From NCBI RefSeq assembly GCF_003315485.1, contig NZ_QNSE01000002.1, positions 248,001-312,000 on the forward strand: DNA of 64,000 nucleotides, in the 5' to 3' direction. Made by a program: the position numbers and the translations under genes. Shown in pieces: positions 10,496 to 18,802 of this stretch. Below the pieces are notes generated by a model. It was not told the DNA's origin, searched no databases, and saw only the letters and a list, made by a program, of their open reading frames with translations. Each line of letters begins with the position of its first letter. Within the stretch, counting starts at the first letter, position 1. This DNA comes from Marinomonas rhizomae (lineage in GTDB: Bacteria > Pseudomonadota > Gammaproteobacteria > Pseudomonadales > Marinomonadaceae).

Positions 10496-11416
10496 TTAGT
10501 AGCGAATTTTTGGATCAATAACAGCGTATAAAATATCGACAATGGCATTGAATAGAATCGTTAAGGTTCCGACCAAAATAGTCACGCCCATGACCATGGA
10601 GTAGTCACGATTCAATGCGCCATTAATAAAGTGCTGACCGATACCGCCAGTACCAAAATACACATCGACAATCACAGAACCTGTCACTATGCCGACGAAT
10701 GCTGGCCCAAGGTAGGAAATAACCGGCAGCATGGCTGGACGCAAAGCGTGTTGGAAAATAATGCGATACTTCGGCAAACCTTTGGCTCGTGCCGTACGAA
10801 TAAAATTGGAATGCATGGTCTCAATCATGCTGCCACGAGTAATACGTGCGATCTGTGCAATGTAGCTGGTGGACATAGCAATGACAGGCATGACTAAGTA
10901 AGGCCAAGCGCCGCCGTTCCAGCCACCAGGCGGCAGCCAATGGTTATAAATAGAGAAAAATAGGATACACAAAGGAGCTAAAACAAAATTTGGCAACACA
11001 ATCCCAAGGTTGGCAAAGCCCATGACGCTGTAGTCTAACCAAGAGTTCTGACGTAATGCGGCGACGACACCACAGCCGACACCAATAAGAAGGGCAACAA
11101 GAAACGACCAAATACCGATCTCAGCTGAGACTGGAAAACTCTGACCAATTAGCTCATTAATGGTGAAATCTTTATAGCGAAAAGAAGGCCCTAAGTCGCC
11201 TTGGAGCAGACCGCCAAGGTAATAAAAATATTGATTAATGACTGGCTCATCTAAATGGTATTTGGCATTAATGTTCGCCAATACTTCTGGCGGCAAAGAG
11301 CGCTCGCTGGAAAATGGACTACCGGGAGCAGAGTGCATTAAGAAAAAAGAAACCGTGATTAAAATCAACAAGGTTGGAATGGCTTCTAAAATGCGTTTTG
11401 AAATAAATGTCAGCAT
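10496..11416 (-). CDS. oppB: Oligopeptide ABC transporter permease OppB
   Basis: The second inner-membrane permease. 306 residues beginning with the conserved OppB N-terminus 'FISKRILEAIPTLLILI', a periplasmic loop with the 'YHLDEPVINQYFYYL' motif typical of peptide transporters, and a permease domain with the loop 'RTARAKGLPKYRIIFQHALR'. It is separated from oppA by 133 bases that hold a strong hairpin, so it is probably expressed at a lower level than the binding protein. Confidence 0.94.
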   Translation of the reverse strand: MLTFISKRILEAIPTLLILITVSFFLMHSAPGSPFSSERSLPPEVLANINAKYHLDEPVINQYFYYLGGLLQGDLGPSFRYKDFTINELIGQSFPVSAEIGIWSFLVALLIGVGCGVVAALRQNSWLDYSVMGFANLGIVLPNFVLAPLCILFFSIYNHWLPPGGWNGGAWPYLVMPVIAMSTSYIAQIARITRGSMIETMHSNFIRTARAKGLPKYRIIFQHALRPAMLPVISYLGPAFVGIVTGSVIVDVYFGTGGIGQHFINGALNRDYSMVMGVTILVGTLTILFNAIVDILYAVIDPKIRY

Positions 11417-11482
11417 AAAAATTACCGGATTAGGCGCTATAAAAGGGCGGCTAATGCTAGGAACCTATAGGGAGTTCAAGAG

Positions 11483-11508
11483 ATGCCCAGCGCAAAAGTG
11501 CTGGGCAT
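11483..11508 (-). other. Intercistronic hairpin between oppA and oppB
   Basis: A perfect 9-bp stem (ATGCCCAGC / GCTGGGCAT) with an 8-base loop and no T-run on the minus strand. Hairpins of this kind behind the binding-protein gene typically protect the 3' end of the upstream mRNA or partly stop transcription, giving an excess of binding protein over permease. Confidence 0.6.
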
Positions 11509-11549
11509 GGTGTTAACACAATGTACTATTTAATAGATAAAACAGTGAG

Positions 11550-13160
11550 TTAGTGCTTGATGATGTACATGTCACGCACGTAAACATTGTCTTCTGGGTT
11601 GGGCATGTAACCACCTAGGTAGCTTTTTACTAAGCGCTTCTCGGTATATTGATAAATAGGCGCAACGGCCATATCTTGCTCAATGGCGATTTCTTCTGCC
11701 TTGTTGTAGTTCGCCGCTGGGTGTTGCATGGTACGAGCATCGTGTAACAGCTTGTCATACTCCGTATTGCTGTATTTTCCATCGTTATTACCGTGAGTGG
11801 TGGTTAGAAGGTCTAGCATGGTAGAAGCTTCATTGTAGTCGCCAATCCAACCTGCACGTGCCACATCAAATTGCTGATGTTTTTTCGTTTCTAGGTAAGT
11901 TTTCCACTCTTGGTTTTCCAATGTGACGTTGACCCCCAAGGTTTTTTTCCACATAGACGCAATCGCAATGGCGATTTTCTTGTGGTTTTCGTTGGTGTTG
12001 TAAAGCAAGCTGAAAGACAGTGGGTTACTTTTGCTGTAGCCCGCGTCTTCTAATAATTCTACGGCTTTCTTGTTACGTTCTTTTTGTGTCCAGGTGGCGT
12101 ATGCAGGTGTTGCTGGCGAGAAATCATTTACGACTTCAGGCGTGAAAGAGTAGGCAGGTAGTTCACCTGTGCCTGTCACATATTTTGCAATCACGTTACG
12201 ATCGATGGCATAAGACAAGGCTTTACGAACGCGTACGTCGTTGTATGGCGCTTTAGTTGTGTTGAACTGATAGTAATAAGTCCCCAGCTTTGGTGTGACC
12301 ACAACTTGGTCTGGAATATCACGCATTAGCTGTTTGAAGTGATCATTTGGTATCTCGTAGCTAAGATCCATTTGACCCGCTTGGAAGCGTTTAAGCTCGG
12401 CGTTAGGGGATTCAATTGGCAAGTAAGTAACTTTATTAATGATGGTTTTTGCGTCGTTCCAGTAGTTTTTGTTACGAGTGAAGACCATTTTCTCGTTGAC
12501 GATCCATTCGTCCATTTTGTAGGCACCGTTAGATACCATGTGCTCTGGTTTGGTCCAATCGTCGCCCCATTTTTCAACCACCTTTTTAGGGACTGGAAAC
12601 ATATTCTGGTGAGAGGTCATTTTTACAAAGTAAGGTACAGGGCGCTCAAGTGTGACTTGGAATGTATAGTCATCTAGTGCTTTTACGCCAAGAGTGGAAG
12701 GGGCTGCTTCACCAGCAATGATTTTACTCGCATTCACAATAGATGGGATTTCCATGAACCAAGCGTAGGGTGATGCGGTGGCTGGGTCAACGGAACGGGT
12801 AAAGGCAAAAACAAAGTCTTCGGCTGTTACAGGATCACCGTTAGACCATTTGGCGTCTTTACGAAGGTGAAAGGTATATTGTGTATTGTCATCGCTCACA
12901 TCATAGCTAGTGGCTACACCTGGGACTTGGTTACCATCACCGTCTTGATTATATAAACCTTCGAAAAGATCTTTTGAACGAATAGAACCTGGCGTGCCTT
13001 CCATTTTCTGTGGGTCAAGAGTGGCGGGTTCTGCTCCACCACCACGAACAAGCTCTTGTTTAGCGGCTAGCTCGACTCCAGCTGGTACCTCTGCTGCTTG
13101 TGCTTGTAGAGCGAAAAGAGAAGTGGCCATGATAGCACTGGCGAGTAATGTCTTTTTCAT
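11550..13160 (-). CDS. oppA: Periplasmic oligopeptide-binding protein OppA
   Basis: Captures peptides in the periplasm and delivers them to OppBC. 536 residues with a clear signal peptide (MKKTLLASAIMATSLFALQ, cleavage after AQA) and the SBP family 5 signature 'LVRGGGAEPATLDPQ' at the mature N-terminus, then 'WSNGDPVTAEDFVFAFTRSVDP' and 'VRKALSYAIDRNVIA'. Length and motifs match OppA/MppA of enterobacteria (~540). First gene of the operon; an AAGGGA ribosome site precedes the ATG. Exact substrate preference (oligopeptides against murein peptides) cannot be read from the sequence. Confidence 0.93.
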   Translation of the reverse strand: MKKTLLASAIMATSLFALQAQAAEVPAGVELAAKQELVRGGGAEPATLDPQKMEGTPGSIRSKDLFEGLYNQDGDGNQVPGVATSYDVSDDNTQYTFHLRKDAKWSNGDPVTAEDFVFAFTRSVDPATASPYAWFMEIPSIVNASKIIAGEAAPSTLGVKALDDYTFQVTLERPVPYFVKMTSHQNMFPVPKKVVEKWGDDWTKPEHMVSNGAYKMDEWIVNEKMVFTRNKNYWNDAKTIINKVTYLPIESPNAELKRFQAGQMDLSYEIPNDHFKQLMRDIPDQVVVTPKLGTYYYQFNTTKAPYNDVRVRKALSYAIDRNVIAKYVTGTGELPAYSFTPEVVNDFSPATPAYATWTQKERNKKAVELLEDAGYSKSNPLSFSLLYNTNENHKKIAIAIASMWKKTLGVNVTLENQEWKTYLETKKHQQFDVARAGWIGDYNEASTMLDLLTTTHGNNDGKYSNTEYDKLLHDARTMQHPAANYNKAEEIAIEQDMAVAPIYQYTEKRLVKSYLGGYMPNPEDNVYVRDMYIIKH

Positions 13161-13503
13161 GTCGATTATGTCCCTTGTTAGTTAGCTTTATAAGTGCGTT
13201 TTTTTTATATATAGACGCTATACCTGCACTGGTTCGTATTCGTCTTACGCTTTCATAGTTCACCAATTTACAAAAGGTCACAATCGAAATTGCGTATCAA
13301 GTCATGCGTCTAATAAATGTAAGCTTTATAAAAGCGTGGCGGAAATAGCTCGCATTGTGGCTACAAAGCTTGAAGCCATTGCCCGCTTAATTTATGGCAC
13401 CTCTATTTGAAAGGCGTTGTGGAGCCGCGAAAGTCGTCATGATATTCTGTGGGGATTAGATAAATTTGATCGACAGGTCTAACTTTAGGAGTGATTTGGC
13501 ATC
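13161..13503. other. Intergenic region between divergent oppA and cysZ
   Basis: 343 bases without a credible gene. It must hold the oppA promoter (minus) and the cysZ promoter (plus). An AT-rich stretch with a long A/T run lies near 13200-13215, immediately upstream of oppA. No clear operator repeat, RNA gene or terminator was seen. Confidence 0.5.
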
Positions 13504-14283
13504 GTGATTACACACCCATTTAAAGCCGCTGGGGCTTTTTTGAAAGCGTTTCCTTTGGTGTTTTCGAAAGACCTAAGGCTATTTATATTGGCACCTTTAT
13601 TGGCAAATTTTGTTTTGGTGGGTTTGTTATATATGGTCGCCTTTAGTTATTTTCAGGCCTTAATGGATTCTGCTATGGGCTATTTGCCAGAGTGGGTTTC
13701 TTTTCTGAATTGGCTATTTTATTTGATCTTTGCGGCCATTATTAGCGTGCTTCTGTTCTATAGTTTTTCGGTTGGTGTAAATATTTTGGCAGCACCTTTT
13801 ATGGCATTTCTAGCTGAAAAAGTAGAGGAGAAAGAGACGGGTAAAGTCTTTGACGAAGTGTTAACTGCAGGCGTTATTATGGCCATTATCGGTCGTAGCT
13901 TACAGCGTGAATTGCAAAAGATATGGTACTTTTTGCCACGTTTTGTTTTGCTGTTGTTATTGTCTTTTGTTCCTTTGGTTAATGTTATCGCGCCAGTCTT
14001 GTTACTATTATTTTCAGCTTGGATGTTATCTCTTCAATATATGGATTATGCTTTTGATAATAATAAGGTGAAATTCCATGATATGAGAATGGCATTACGC
14101 TCCAAACCTTTGTTATGTTGGACATTTGGCGGGATAGTAATGGTCGGTTTGACGATTCCTTTCTTTAATTTATTCGTTATGCCGATTGCTGTTGTTGCAG
14201 CCACTTTATTGTGGATTTCGGTTTTTAGGTCGCAGCATGGGGATTTTTCTGCCTTGTTAGATCGCACTAATGGAACTCTTTGA
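13504..14283 (+). CDS. cysZ: CysZ-type membrane protein (EI24 family)
   Basis: Predicted inner-membrane protein; CysZ mediates sulfate uptake for cysteine synthesis in enterobacteria. 259 residues with four to five hydrophobic segments and the family signatures 'LLFSAWMLSLQYMDYAFDNN' preceded by the 'ILAAPFMAFLAEKVE' region. The GTG start at 13504 is preceded by AGGAGTG about 12 bases upstream. The stop overlaps the following regulator gene by one base (TGATG), so the pair is co-translated although no functional link is known. Sulfate transport itself is inferred from family. Confidence 0.85.
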   Translation: MITHPFKAAGAFLKAFPLVFSKDLRLFILAPLLANFVLVGLLYMVAFSYFQALMDSAMGYLPEWVSFLNWLFYLIFAAIISVLLFYSFSVGVNILAAPFMAFLAEKVEEKETGKVFDEVLTAGVIMAIIGRSLQRELQKIWYFLPRFVLLLLLSFVPLVNVIAPVLLLLFSAWMLSLQYMDYAFDNNKVKFHDMRMALRSKPLLCWTFGGIVMVGLTIPFFNLFVMPIAVVAATLLWISVFRSQHGDFSALLDRTNGTL

Positions 14284-15125
14284 TGCCGTTAAAAATATTA
14301 GTAGTAGACGATGCCTCTTTTACACGTGATTTGATTCGCCGAACATTGCGTAAGCAGTTTCCGGCGGTTGAAATTGAAGAAGCGGTAAATGGCCGTAAAG
14401 CACAGCAAATGCTGACAAAATCTCAGTTTGATATGGTGCTGTGCGATTGGGAAATGCCAGAAATGACAGGTGTTGAGCTGCTTAAGTGGTGTCGAGAACA
14501 GCCTAAATATAAAAAAGAAGACGTGCCATTTGTGATGATCACCAGTCGTGGCGATAAAAGCCACGTGGTGGAAGCGGTTCAATCCGGTGTGACGGATTAT
14601 CTAGGTAAGCCGTTTTCTAGCGAGCAGTTAGCCAATAAAGTCATATCTGCTGCGAAAAAGCACGGTCTTGATAAGGCGCTGACGTCACAGAAACCTCGTG
14701 AGTCAGTTTCTCCCGGTGGTGTCAGCTCGGCGTCGCTAGATGTATTAATGGGAGCTGGTAAAGCCGCACCGGTAAAAGCCACCAAGTTCACTAATCCTGA
14801 CGCGCCTGCTGTGTCAGTGAAAGATGTAAAAATCCCGACTATGGTGCGCTTCGAAAACAAACAGTTTCGCTGCATGATAGTTCAGTTTAGTAAAACTGAA
14901 GCGACTATGCTGATAAAGAGTGATGATGTTGTTCCACAAGTATTGGGACAGGCGGTATTGGATCTAGAACATAAGGGAGTGATGAACCGTTTGAACTATT
15001 ATGTTCAATCCGTTGCTACCACAGAGAAGAAACATGATTCGACCTTTTTGACTGTTATTTTGAATTTGATCGATCAGGACAGCGAGAAAGAGGCTTTTAT
15101 TAGCCAGTTGTTTGATAGTTTATAA
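14283..15125 (+). CDS. Response regulator with C-terminal PilZ-like domain
   Basis: 280 residues. The N-terminal receiver (about 3-125) has the acidic pair D9-D10, phosphoacceptor D55 in 'MVLCDWEMPEMTG', T/S at 'MITSRG' and K at 'YLGKPF'. A flexible linker (about 130-180) follows, then a C-terminal region (about 185-280) reading 'TMVRFENKQFRCMIVQFSKTEA', which resembles PilZ-like domains but without a clear RxxxR c-di-GMP motif. It has no DNA-binding domain, so output is likely through protein contacts. The ATG at 14283 overlaps the cysZ stop (TGATG) and is preferred to a TTG one codon earlier. No cognate kinase is adjacent in the same orientation. Confidence 0.75.
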   Translation: MPLKILVVDDASFTRDLIRRTLRKQFPAVEIEEAVNGRKAQQMLTKSQFDMVLCDWEMPEMTGVELLKWCREQPKYKKEDVPFVMITSRGDKSHVVEAVQSGVTDYLGKPFSSEQLANKVISAAKKHGLDKALTSQKPRESVSPGGVSSASLDVLMGAGKAAPVKATKFTNPDAPAVSVKDVKIPTMVRFENKQFRCMIVQFSKTEATMLIKSDDVVPQVLGQAVLDLEHKGVMNRLNYYVQSVATTEKKHDSTFLTVILNLIDQDSEKEAFISQLFDSL

Positions 15126-15258
15126 CGACCTATTAGACCAACCTCACCTTAACCCTATTCTTGAAGATAAGAAGAGGGAAGAGATCTTAATCTGCTACTT
15201 TCTCTTAATAAAGTTAGAGAATCGATCTAGCTCTTCTCCCTTCCTTGCAAAGGCATCT

Positions 15259-16608
15259 TTAATGGCTTGGCAAATCTTGGTTATTATTGTCAGTAGGAAT
15301 AGACAGAGCTGGAATCGCATCGTTTCTGGTTCGATTCGCAGGGAAATGGCAAGAGAATGTACTACCAAAGCCAGGTTGGCTGCGAATTTGTAGCTTGGCA
15401 TCATGATGTAATAACACATGTTTCACTATCGCTAAGCCAAGCCCTGTTCCACCAGTTTTTGACCCTCTTCCTTTGTCGACTCGGAAAAAGCGTTCTGTAA
15501 GTCGAGGAATATATCTCGGCTCTATGCCTAGCCCTGAGTCTTTCACTGAAAAAACACCATTGAACTCACTAGACTCCCATCTAATCTCTATCTCACCGCC
15601 ATCTGGTGAATACTTTATAGCGTTAAAAATCAGATTAGAAAAGGCGCTGTAGAGCTCTTTATAGGAACCGTACAAACGAGCTTCTTCAGGGATATCTAGG
15701 GTAATGGTATGTTTTTCTGTCAACACGGGCGTTGTCGCATTGGTAATAGTGTGGACTATGTCTGATACCTTATACCATTGGTTTTCTTCACGTTTGTCAT
15801 TGCTTTCTAAGCGAGATAGCAATAAGAGATCTTCTATGAGTTGCTCCATTCGCTCCGATTGCTCTGCCATATTCACAATGCCTTTTTGCATACTTTTTGG
15901 CAGGCTGTCTTTAAACATATCTAGGGTTTCTAGATAGCCTTTAATAACCGTCAGAGGGGTTTTTAGTTCATGAGAAGCATTCGCTACAAAATCTTTGCGC
16001 ATTTGTTCTAGCAAGTGTAAGCGAGTGACATCACGGACAAAAATCAAATGGTCATTTTTATCGTATAACGTGGTCTGAATCTCTAAATATACGCCGTCTT
16101 TGGCTGGAGACTTGATGACCAAGGGTTCACCAAAGCGTTTTTGGCTGAAGTAACGGAAGAATTCGGGACTACGGACAATATTGGTAATGATTTGGCCACG
16201 ATCGACAGGACGCATTAGCCCAAAAAAATGGGCGGCTGAGTTGTTCCACCATTCCAAGTTACCTTGGTTGTCAGCCATGATAACGCCCTCTTTTAAAGCG
16301 GTGGTGGAGCTTTCAATTCTGGTAAGAGCTTGGCGCATGCGGCGCTTGGATTTACGCTGTTTCTTGTGCAGTCGATAAACCGCATCGAATACTTCGCCCC
16401 ATATACCACTAGCTTCCGGTGGAGCCGCACGACCTGAATGGCGTAGCCAATTATGAAATTGGTAGAGCTGATAAAGCTGCCAGTACAAAGATCCCAAGAC
16501 GTACAGCAACAAAACACCTAATAACTGACCTATGATTAGGCCTATTACAATGCAGGCCGCAAATCCTGCGAGCCAAGTAATAATAGCGTTTCGCCAAACT
16601 GTTTTCAT
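15259..16608 (-). CDS. phoR: Phosphate regulon sensor histidine kinase PhoR
   Basis: Inner-membrane kinase that phosphorylates PhoB under phosphate limitation. 449 residues: two close N-terminal membrane segments (about 9-45) with no large periplasmic domain, as in known PhoR, a PAS domain (about 95-195), HisKA with SHELKTPLTVIKG (H213), and HATPase with 'NLIFNAIKYSPDGG', 'DSGLGIEPRYI' and 'GTGLGLAIVKH'. The start overlaps the phoB stop by four bases (ATGA). The gene family and the pairing with phoB make the assignment firm. Confidence 0.95.
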   Translation of the reverse strand: MKTVWRNAIITWLAGFAACIVIGLIIGQLLGVLLLYVLGSLYWQLYQLYQFHNWLRHSGRAAPPEASGIWGEVFDAVYRLHKKQRKSKRRMRQALTRIESSTTALKEGVIMADNQGNLEWWNNSAAHFFGLMRPVDRGQIITNIVRSPEFFRYFSQKRFGEPLVIKSPAKDGVYLEIQTTLYDKNDHLIFVRDVTRLHLLEQMRKDFVANASHELKTPLTVIKGYLETLDMFKDSLPKSMQKGIVNMAEQSERMEQLIEDLLLLSRLESNDKREENQWYKVSDIVHTITNATTPVLTEKHTITLDIPEEARLYGSYKELYSAFSNLIFNAIKYSPDGGEIEIRWESSEFNGVFSVKDSGLGIEPRYIPRLTERFFRVDKGRGSKTGGTGLGLAIVKHVLLHHDAKLQIRSQPGFGSTFSCHFPANRTRNDAIPALSIPTDNNNQDLPSH

Positions 16609-17315
16609 ACGGACCTTTTTGCTGAGAAGCGGTAGCCTGTTCCTCGAACTGTTTGTATCAAGAAATCATGAGTACTACCAATGGCTTTGCGTAAACGACG
16701 TATGTGGACATCAACGGTACGTTCTTCAACGTAAACATTCCCGCCCCATACTTGATCCAACAATTGTGCTCTTGAGTAGGCGCGTTCTTGATGGGTCATT
16801 AGAAATTTTAATAGACGGTATTCTGTCGGTCCCATGTCTAAAGGACGACTGCCTATGGTAACGCGTTGGCTAATCGGGTCAAGGGTTAGGCCTTCGATCT
16901 CAATTGGCTCATCAACTCCTTGAGGTGTTGCACGGCGCAATACCGCTTTGAGTCGAGCTACGAGCTCGCGTGGCGAGAAGGGTTTGGTGATGTAATCGTC
17001 AGCGCCCACTTCTAAACCTTGGATTTTATTGTCTTCTTCGCTTTTCGCGGTCAGCATGATGACCGGAATTTCAGCTGTGGTAGTGTCTTTTTTCAGTCTA
17101 CGAGTCAGCTCTACGCCGCTACCACCAGGCATCATCCAATCGACAAGAATCAGATCTGGACGATGATCCACGATGATTTCATGGGCTTGCTGAATGTTCT
17201 CGGCTTCCAAATACTCGTAGCCAGCCATTTCAAGTGCGATGGCGATCATCTCGCGTATGGAAGATTCGTCGTCAATAATTAATACTTTTTTACCGGTCAC
17301 AGGATTTATCCTCAT
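16605..17315 (-). CDS. phoB: Phosphate regulon response regulator PhoB
   Basis: DNA-binding activator of the Pho regulon. 236 residues: receiver domain with D59 in 'LILVDWMMPGGSGVELTRRLK', K at 'YITKPFSPRELVARL', and an OmpR-type winged helix with 'GPTEYRLLKFLMTHQERAYSRAQLLD' (given here as position only, about 150-175) and 'RTVDVHIRRLRKAI'. These are close to E. coli PhoB. It is coupled to phoR by overlap. An inverted repeat with Pho-box-like spacing lies 31-56 bases before the start codon, compatible with autoregulation. Confidence 0.96.
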   Translation of the reverse strand: MRINPVTGKKVLIIDDESSIREMIAIALEMAGYEYLEAENIQQAHEIIVDHRPDLILVDWMMPGGSGVELTRRLKKDTTTAEIPVIMLTAKSEEDNKIQGLEVGADDYITKPFSPRELVARLKAVLRRATPQGVDEPIEIEGLTLDPISQRVTIGSRPLDMGPTEYRLLKFLMTHQERAYSRAQLLDQVWGGNVYVEERTVDVHIRRLRKAIGSTHDFLIQTVRGTGYRFSAKRSV

Positions 17316-17345
17316 CTCAGGAACGGTTTCATTAAAGCGGTATAA

Positions 17346-17371
17346 TGTGACAATTCAGTTACATTGTCACA
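17346..17371 (-). promoter_or_regulatory. Inverted repeat upstream of phoB, possible Pho box
   Basis: A perfect 9-bp inverted repeat (TGTGACAAT / ATTGTCACA) with an 8-base spacer lies between the ubiA stop and phoB. Read on the minus strand, TGTAAC and TGTCAC also stand 11 bases apart, the period of Pho-box half-repeats (consensus CTGTCAT at 11-base period). The match to consensus is imperfect. It could instead be a hairpin ending the ubiA transcript, but no T-run follows. Confidence 0.4.
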
Positions 17372-17384
17372 ACTTTGCCACATA

Positions 17385-18239
17385 TTACATAAAATAGCTT
17401 GCAGCCAGACCGATGAAGACACAATAACCAACACGGTTATTATCTAAAAATGAGCGAAAGCAGGCTTGTCGATCACGCTCTTTAGCTTGCTTGAATTGCT
17501 GATAAAAAAGCCCAACACAAACGACTAGTGATGCAAAATATAACCAATGTAAACCGGCGAGTAGGCCAATCCACGTTAATAAAGATAAGGTTAGACCTTG
17601 TAGACAAACAATGACAAATAAATCGTATCGGCCAAATAAGATCGCAGTAGATTTGATGCCTATTTTGAGGTCGTCTGGACGGTCTGTCATGGCGTAATAG
17701 GTATCATAAGCAATCGTCCAAAAGCAATTTGCGACAAACAACATCCATAATTCTGGGTCAGCTAAATCTCCCCCTTGTGCGCTGTAGGCCATAGGAATGG
17801 CCCAAGAAAAAGCCAACCCCAAGAAAAGCTGAGGCAGATGAGTGTAGCGTTTCATAAATGGGTACAACGCAGCCAAGCCTAAGCCTGCGAATGACAATAG
17901 AATAGTTTGCAGGTCGGTAAACAATACCAAGATAAAGCTTAAAACTGACAACGCACAAAACAGTGCTAGCGCTTCTTTTTCTGATACACGGCCAGAAGGC
18001 AAAGGGCGTTTTTTGGTACGGTCAACAAAGCCATCGACTTTTCTATCTGCGTAGTCGTTAATGACACAGCCCGCAGAGCGCATGCTGAAAACACCTAAGA
18101 TAAAGATAATCACCAAATGCCATTGAGGCATTCCGTCGGCCGCCAGCCATAGCGCCCATAATGTTGGCCACATTAGCAAAAATGAGCCGATAGGGCGGTT
18201 AAACCGAGTTAATTCTGCGTAGTCTTTAAGTTTATTCAT
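17385..18239 (-). CDS. ubiA: 4-hydroxybenzoate octaprenyltransferase UbiA
   Basis: Membrane prenyltransferase that attaches the polyprenyl tail to 4-hydroxybenzoate in ubiquinone synthesis. 284 residues, about eight hydrophobic segments, with both Mg-diphosphate motifs: 'NDYADRKVDGFVDRTKKRPL' (about 61-80) and 'YDTYYAMTDRPDD' (about 176-188). 'RFNRPIGSFLLMWPTLWALW' at the N-terminus is diagnostic of UbiA. It is overlapped by four bases with ubiC, which makes the substrate. Confidence 0.97.
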   Translation of the reverse strand: MNKLKDYAELTRFNRPIGSFLLMWPTLWALWLAADGMPQWHLVIIFILGVFSMRSAGCVINDYADRKVDGFVDRTKKRPLPSGRVSEKEALALFCALSVLSFILVLFTDLQTILLSFAGLGLAALYPFMKRYTHLPQLFLGLAFSWAIPMAYSAQGGDLADPELWMLFVANCFWTIAYDTYYAMTDRPDDLKIGIKSTAILFGRYDLFVIVCLQGLTLSLLTWIGLLAGLHWLYFASLVVCVGLFYQQFKQAKERDRQACFRSFLDNNRVGYCVFIGLAASYFM

Positions 18240-18796
18240 AACAATCCGAACGGCGGTTTTAGTTGGTTAATTTCTTCAAAGAAAGCTTCATTGACTAATA
18301 TTCCTGGACCAAACTGCTGGAAGATAGAGCGTCTCGCCCATAAGGCATTAGGTTGATTTGGAAACATGCGCCTTGGTAGCTGAGTGATCTCAATGCCACT
18401 TCGAGAAAGACCTTTATGTTGAAAAAGGTAGCCTCCCAGCGGTTTATCTTTTAAATGTTTTACTTGGCGCCAATGACCTTTTAAAGACCTAGCTGGAATA
18501 ATTGAGCGAGCATAAATAACAGCTTCACCATCAACTTTGAGCAAGACAGTACGAATACGAGCCGCTTCTCTTGGTCGTAATGTTAAGCGCCTTCGCTCTC
18601 TTGCTGTTGGGGTTCCCCAAGAATCCTCAAGCACCTCAACAGTCAGTGTCCCCAAACTTTTAAGCTTTGCCGTCAACGAGTCTTGAGTGACAAGCCAGGG
18701 CCATAAATTCTTTGGTACTTTTACCTTACTGATCTGATTTATGGGCGACCATCTGTAGTCAAATTGTTGTGCGGCAGACGAGTTCATTAACGTCAT
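18236..18796 (-). CDS. ubiC: Chorismate pyruvate-lyase UbiC
   Basis: Converts chorismate to 4-hydroxybenzoate and pyruvate, the first committed step of ubiquinone synthesis. 186 residues, close to family length (165-190). Conserved 'ERRRLTLRPREAARIRTVLL' and 'YARSIIPARSLKGHW' blocks of UbiC are visible, and 'GDxL..' type C-terminal region is replaced by 'PLGGYLFQHKGLSRSGIEI', as in gammaproteobacterial homologues. It is co-translated with ubiA (ATGA overlap) and starts just before the stop of the HDOD gene upstream (6 bases). Confidence 0.92.
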   Translation of the reverse strand: MTLMNSSAAQQFDYRWSPINQISKVKVPKNLWPWLVTQDSLTAKLKSLGTLTVEVLEDSWGTPTARERRRLTLRPREAARIRTVLLKVDGEAVIYARSIIPARSLKGHWRQVKHLKDKPLGGYLFQHKGLSRSGIEITQLPRRMFPNQPNALWARRSIFQQFGPGILVNEAFFEEINQLKPPFGLL

Positions 18797-18802
18797 AATT
18801 AA

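Noticed and set aside
15126-15258. Long imperfect inverted repeat between the REC-PilZ and phoR genes
   Set aside because: Pairing of the GAAGAG-type arms is imperfect and without a T-run, so there is not enough support to call a terminator.
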